DNA from: Karstenula rhodostoma CBS 690.94
Taxonomy: Eukaryota; Ascomycota; Dothideomycetes; Pleosporales; Didymosphaeriaceae
Assembly: GCA_010093485.1 (NCBI GenBank)
Contig: MU001495.1
Coordinates: forward strand, 1,817,470-1,881,469
Direction: 5' to 3'
Length of the DNA stretch: 64,000 nucleotides
Of this stretch, positions 60,301 to 64,000 are shown in pieces (positions within the stretch are counted from its first letter, which is position 1; every line of letters starts with the position of its first letter). The position numbers and the translations under genes were made by a program. The notes beneath the pieces were generated by a model. It saw only the letters and a list, made by a program, of their open reading frames with translations, was not told the origin of the DNA and searched no databases.

Positions 60301-61356
60301 TCAAGACAGGCATTTCGACGACACATGCTAATGCCATGCAGATGGTCTGACATCTACCACTCCCTGCGCAACTCGCCGCGCGCCACGATGGAGGTAAACT
60401 GGCACGTCAAGCGCCTCGCCAACATCCACCTCCACCGCAAGGCGGTCTACCCACCCGCCCACGTTCCCCGGCAGGCGATCCAAACCACCCCCGACGGCAT
60501 CGACCACGCCTTCGACGCACCGGCCCTCCTAAACCTCAAACGCCACCACTCACACATCACAGCCTCCGTCGTCCTCAAAGCCGCTATGGCCCTCATCAAC
60601 GTCACCCGCACAAAGCACACCCACGCCCTCATCAACAACTACGAAGCCGCGCGCTCCTCCTTCCCCTTCTGGCCCGACACCCTCCGCCACCTCCCGGGCC
60701 CCAACGGCAGCACGCTCGCCGACCTCGACGCCTCCGACGTCGCAGGCCCAACCATGAACGCCGTCACAAACGTTATATCCGTCGACCCCGCCGAAACCGC
60801 CCTCGCCTTCCTCACCCGCCTCCAGGAAGACCAGCTCGCACTCACCGCGCACGCGCACGTCCCCTGGCGCCGCGTCATCGCCGCCCTCGACGCCCTGCAC
60901 CCCGCCGAGAAAGCGGGAGACCTCTTCTGCGACATCCACCGCGCGCAGTTCATGACGTGGGTGCCCGGCGTGCTGGGCACGTATGAGCGACTGCGCGTCG
61001 CGGCGATGGGGATTCGTGCGGCGCTGGGCTTGGTGTTTGTAGCGGGCTTGGGCGGGCCCGAGGCGACTATGTATGGGATTAGTTTGAGGTGGGATGTCGC
61101 TAATTATAGTGCGGAGGAGGTGAGGAGGTTTGTGGGGGATACGGAGAGGGCTGTGTTGTGGTTGTTGGAGGAGGGAAATTGGGGGAGGGGTCTTGGGGAG
61201 TTCTTGGGGACGGTTGGGGAGGGCGTGGTGGGGGAGGTAAAGGGTGAGGAGGCGAAGGTTGGAGAGGTAAAGGGTGAGGAGGTAAAGGGTGAGGAGGTAA
61301 AGGTTGAAGAGGCAAAGGTTGAAGAGGCAAAGGTTGAGGGTCAACTCATCCAGTAG
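57340..61356 (+). CDS. NRPS-like enzyme, adenylation-thiolation-condensation
   Basis: A 1250-aa single-module enzyme. Exons: 57340-58742, 58807-58891, 58941-59798, 59853-60135, 60187-60295, 60342-61356. The N-terminal ANL adenylation domain has LFTSGTTSLPKG (from 223), GYGTTEG, YKTGD (near 449), IIRGGENIAP and the A10 lysine in RTISGKVQKAALR; the GENI form is typical of acyl or aryl acid activation rather than amino acids. The thiolation site is Ser651 (NYADSITLM). The C-terminal condensation domain has H878-H879-x3-D883 (HHIVHDA) and AGPTMNAVTNVISVD. No reductase or thioesterase follows, so release probably occurs by condensation onto an amine or alcohol acceptor. The C-terminus ends in seven E-x-K-x-x pentapeptides. 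A flavin monooxygenase lies downstream, so a small biosynthetic cluster is possible. Confidence 0.88.
61234..61338 (+). repeat. Coding minisatellite, seven 15-bp units
   Basis: Exactly seven 15-bp units (GAGGTAAAGGGTGAG type) encode EVKGE/EAKVE pentapeptides at the C-terminus of the NRPS-like protein, followed by five residues and the stop. Units keep the frame, so copy number can change without breaking it. Confidence 0.9.
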
Positions 61357-61467
61357 ACCGCATTCCTTTGCGGTAGCGCTTCATTCGTTTAACTTCTAAT
61401 GACTACATGCAAGTAACCTATCCCGCTTATTCCAACATCTCCCCTCCCACCTACCACCCCAACCCTC

Positions 61468-62013
61468 TCACTCGTCAAGTCCATCCTCCTCCCTATAATC
61501 CTCAAACCCATCCTCCCCCCTCAAAACCCTCCCCGCCAACACTCCCTCCTCCCTCTCCCTCTCCCTCTCCTCAATCCACCCCAGCCCCTCCCTAAACCCC
61601 CTCTCCAACCCCCCAATAACCTCCCCATACCACCCTATTACCCTAACCATCCCTCTAATCGTCCTCCCCACCGCACCCTCCTGCACCACCACGCCCCCAC
61701 CATCCCCTACCCCCGCTCCAGCATCCCCCACAAACACCACCCCCGCCCGCCTTAGCACGCCCACCGGATCGTCAGCTTCGAACAGCGGCGCGTAGAACGC
61801 TATGTACCGCTGTATCCTCGCGAGCGCGGCGGCGGCGATGGCGAGGGCTTCGAGGCAGGTTGCTTCGGCCGTGGCGGGGGTGGTGGCGGTGGAGAGGGTG
61901 GTGGAGAGGATGCGCAGGTGGGCGGTGCTGGATGTGAGGGCTGTGAGGAGGGTAAGGTGGGCGGTGAGGAGGGGGGTGAGTGTGGAGGTGGGGTTAGGTT
62001 CGCGGGAGCACAT
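61468..62013 (-). CDS. Hypothetical protein, 181 aa
   Basis: I do not recognise the family. A single ATG-started frame encodes an alpha-helical, Ala/Leu/Thr-rich N-terminal half (MCSREPNPTSTLTPLL, later ARIQRYIAFYAPLFEADDP) and a Gly/Val- and Glu/Arg-rich C-terminal half ending in an acidic tail. The sense strand changes from C-rich to G-rich near 61790, like other real genes in this window, which supports coding. It lies between and convergent to the NRPS-like gene (112 bp between stops), and on the same strand as the monooxygenase. Confidence 0.5.
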   Translation of the reverse strand: MCSREPNPTSTLTPLLTAHLTLLTALTSSTAHLRILSTTLSTATTPATAEATCLEALAIAAAALARIQRYIAFYAPLFEADDPVGVLRRAGVVFVGDAGAGVGDGGGVVVQEGAVGRTIRGMVRVIGWYGEVIGGLERGFREGLGWIEEREREREEGVLAGRVLRGEDGFEDYREEDGLDE

Positions 62014-62403
62014 TGTGGTGTGGTGTTTTGTAGTAGGGGACTAGCTGTGGTGTGTGGGATATGTGGTGTGTAGGTTTGTGTGTTGTAGGGTTTGGGTGCG
62101 GGTGGATATGTGGGTGGGTGCTGGGATGAAGGGAGGGGGAGGAGTGATTGGGGTGTGGAATCTTGGGGTGGGGGGGAATGGTGTGGGTGGTGGCATGATT
62201 TTTGTGTCGAGTGCGGAGTGTGTAGGTCTATGATGTGTAGGCACACTCATCGATACCACGTCTCCGTTTTCAAGGGGCGGTCACATGGCACCGGGTTTGA
62301 GTATCTCTGGTCTATTCCCCTCTTTGGTATCTTTCCGTGGGCACTTCACACATGCTACTATAGGCCGGTATGTTCAGGGCCACGGCTTCCAGACGAGGTA
62401 TCT
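62014..62403. other. Intergenic, very G-rich plus strand
   Basis: About 390 bp between the monooxygenase stop and the hypothetical gene start. The plus strand is G/T-rich from 62040 to 62225. No gene is seen. Confidence 0.45.
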
Positions 62404-63952
62404 CTATATCAACTTCTCTTCTTCCGCCTTCCTCTTCACATACGCGTCATAGCTAAACCCCACTTCCTCCAACGTCTTCACCCCGAACCTCTTCTCCCCC
62501 AGCGCCCCAAACGCCGCCCGGATCGTAGGGAAGTGCTCCCGACACCAGAACTGCCAGTCCCCCCACACCGGCGGCTTCTTCCCCGCCCCGGCATTCTCCA
62601 GCCCCTCCCTCGCCTCCGCGCCCAGCGCCCACTGCGCCAGCATATTGATGTAGGTGCCATCTTTCGGGAACGGCATGAGGTGGAAGTTGCGTCCGTCGCC
62701 CATCTCCTGCGCAGTGGCGACCTCCCATGCCTGCATGGAGGGGAGCGGGGGGAGGGCGAGACGGCCAGAGTAGACGCGCGCAAGGACGGCCGACTGGGCT
62801 TCTGCGATGGGGAAGGGGATGACGCGTTGGGGGAGGGCGAGGAAGGAGAGCGTGGGACGCGGTGCGTAGAAGAGGTGGTGGTATGTGTGGTTGACGTGGG
62901 AGCCGTCTATGATGGGCGGTGGCGAGAGCTGGGATAGGAACGGGAGAGAGTAGAAGTAGCCTGTTGCGAAGACAATGGCGTCGATGTCGTGCTCGGAAGA
63001 CCCGTCTTCGAATTCCACGGTGCGGTCGGATGGGAGGAAGTTGGAGATTGGGGGGCGTTCTTGTTTGCTGGGGGGTGTGCCGGTATTGAATATGGAGGAT
63101 GATTTGCTGGACCATATGAGCGGGAGCTGCGAGTATTGCGTGATTTGCGTGGAGATGTCGACGCCGGAGGCCGAGTTGCCGACGACGATGACTTTTTTGC
63201 CTTGGAATTCCTCTGGGCTGCGGTAGTATTTGGCGTGTGATATTGAGCCCGGGTACTTGGCGTTCCATGCCTTGATACCTGGTATATCTGGTATGTAAGG
63301 CACGATAAAATGCCCGTTGGCCACGATGACAGCGTCGTATTCTTCAACATGCTGTACTTCGGAGCGGAGGTCCCGCGTTTGTACTTTCCAGCGCGTACTC
63401 TGTTCGTCTACAGGCTCCACGTTGGTGACTTGCGTTTCGTACTGTATTAGGTTTTGCACGTCTATACCGTAGTCTTGAATGTATTTGAGGACGGTTTCAT
63501 GCTTGGGGAAAAGTTGACTGTCCTGCGGCCAATCGAGATCTTGGAAACCCATCAGGCCACGCGGGATGTTGGTCTCCAGTCTATTGTAGATAGGCGACAA
63601 GTAACTGGGTTCTTTCTGTGCACCATCTGTTGTCCCATCCGCGGGTCTGGGCCGTTCGCACCAAGTTGGATCCTGGTTCTTTCCTAGAGGGTTGGTCTGA
63701 GGTACAGTAAAGAGATCCTCATCTCTCTGATGTCCAGTGTAGTTCCATATTCCGCCACTCCTACTTCGCTGTTCGAAAAGGACAATCTTGTCAAACGCTC
63801 TCTCCGCTCGAAGATATCTGCCGCCGTTGACATGTGTTCGTATAGGGGTTATAAAAGTCTTACTTTGCCGCTACAAGGCCTGAAGGACCTGCTCCTATGA
63901 TAGCAATAGTGCGTGCTCTTAAAGGTATCAGCTCTGAAGCCATTGAACCCAT
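62404..63952 (-). CDS. Flavin-containing monooxygenase
   Basis: FAD/NADPH monooxygenases of this class oxygenate N, S or carbonyl groups of small molecules. Exons 63864-63952 and 62404-63817 give 500 aa. The FAD motif GAGPSG (G20, G22, G25), the FMO fingerprint region (GSISHAKYYRSPEEFQGK), the NADPH motif VVGNSASG and the ATGYFYSLPF motif are present. A second ATG lies three codons in. No N-terminal signal or membrane helix is obvious. It converges toward the NRPS-like gene across one small hypothetical gene and could tailor its product; membership of a cluster cannot be settled because the window ends just beyond its start. Confidence 0.93.
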
Positions 63953-64000
63953 TGCACTGCGTGTTCCGAAGGATATTTGGTTTTGTTAAGAATCGCGGGA

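Noticed and set aside
1..64000. tRNA, rRNA, CRISPR arrays, bacterial insertion sequences
   Set aside because: I looked for B-box-like GTTCGA motifs, cloverleaf stems, regularly spaced repeats and transposase motifs by eye and found none convincing; a tRNA could still be missed without a covariance search.

Overview
The window is nuclear DNA of a filamentous ascomycete (Pezizomycotina; spacing, gene content and ~50-nt introns would suit a Dothideomycete, which is inference). Evidence: many short spliceosomal introns with CTRAY-like branch sites, a Zn2Cys6 regulator, a GPI-anchored wall protein, fungal-type copper amine oxidase, NPY1, CFD1, SPE2, PPX1, COG2, and an NRPS-like enzyme. Exon boundaries below were placed by eye from GT/GC-AG signals, reading frame and remembered family sequence; no alignment was run.

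Layout. 1-4.4 kb: gene-poor flank with a repeat fragment, then a Zn2Cys6 transcription factor. 5.9-11.7 kb: TFIIH helicase XPB and HID1, divergent from a shared 473-bp promoter. 12.3-14.6 kb: an epoxide-hydrolase-like gene that has lost its catalytic nucleophile. 16.5-19.6 kb: S-adenosylmethionine decarboxylase and the Fe-S scaffold ATPase CFD1. 19.6-25.8 kb: gene-poor, with transition-mutated repeats, a 2EXR/F-box-like gene with an in-frame TAG, and a small secreted protein. 25.8-34.5 kb: dense housekeeping block (mitochondrial uL1, COG2, NADH pyrophosphatase, cysteine synthase, condensin CAP-G). 34.8-38.2 kb: a kinase and a two-domain GFA-like protein. 39.3-47.3 kb: copper amine oxidase, a nine-exon GPI wall protein, exopolyphosphatase. 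48.8-54.3 kb: a 1748-aa protein with a RasGAP-like segment. 55.5-64 kb: a broken chloroperoxidase, then an adenylation-thiolation-condensation NRPS-like gene, a small hypothetical and a flavin monooxygenase, together a possible small biosynthetic locus at the window edge.

Most genes act independently (transcription/repair, secretion, polyamine and sulphur metabolism, Fe-S assembly, chromosome condensation). The points most worth a second look are: the A-T-C enzyme with its neighbouring monooxygenase; the pseudo-epoxide-hydrolase with a 336-nt intron that is open in another frame; two GC-AG introns; an A33 homopolymer that removes the ATG of the GFA gene; repeats diverged almost only by transitions (RIP-like); and a recurrent switch inside genes from C-rich to G-rich sense strand toward the 3' end.
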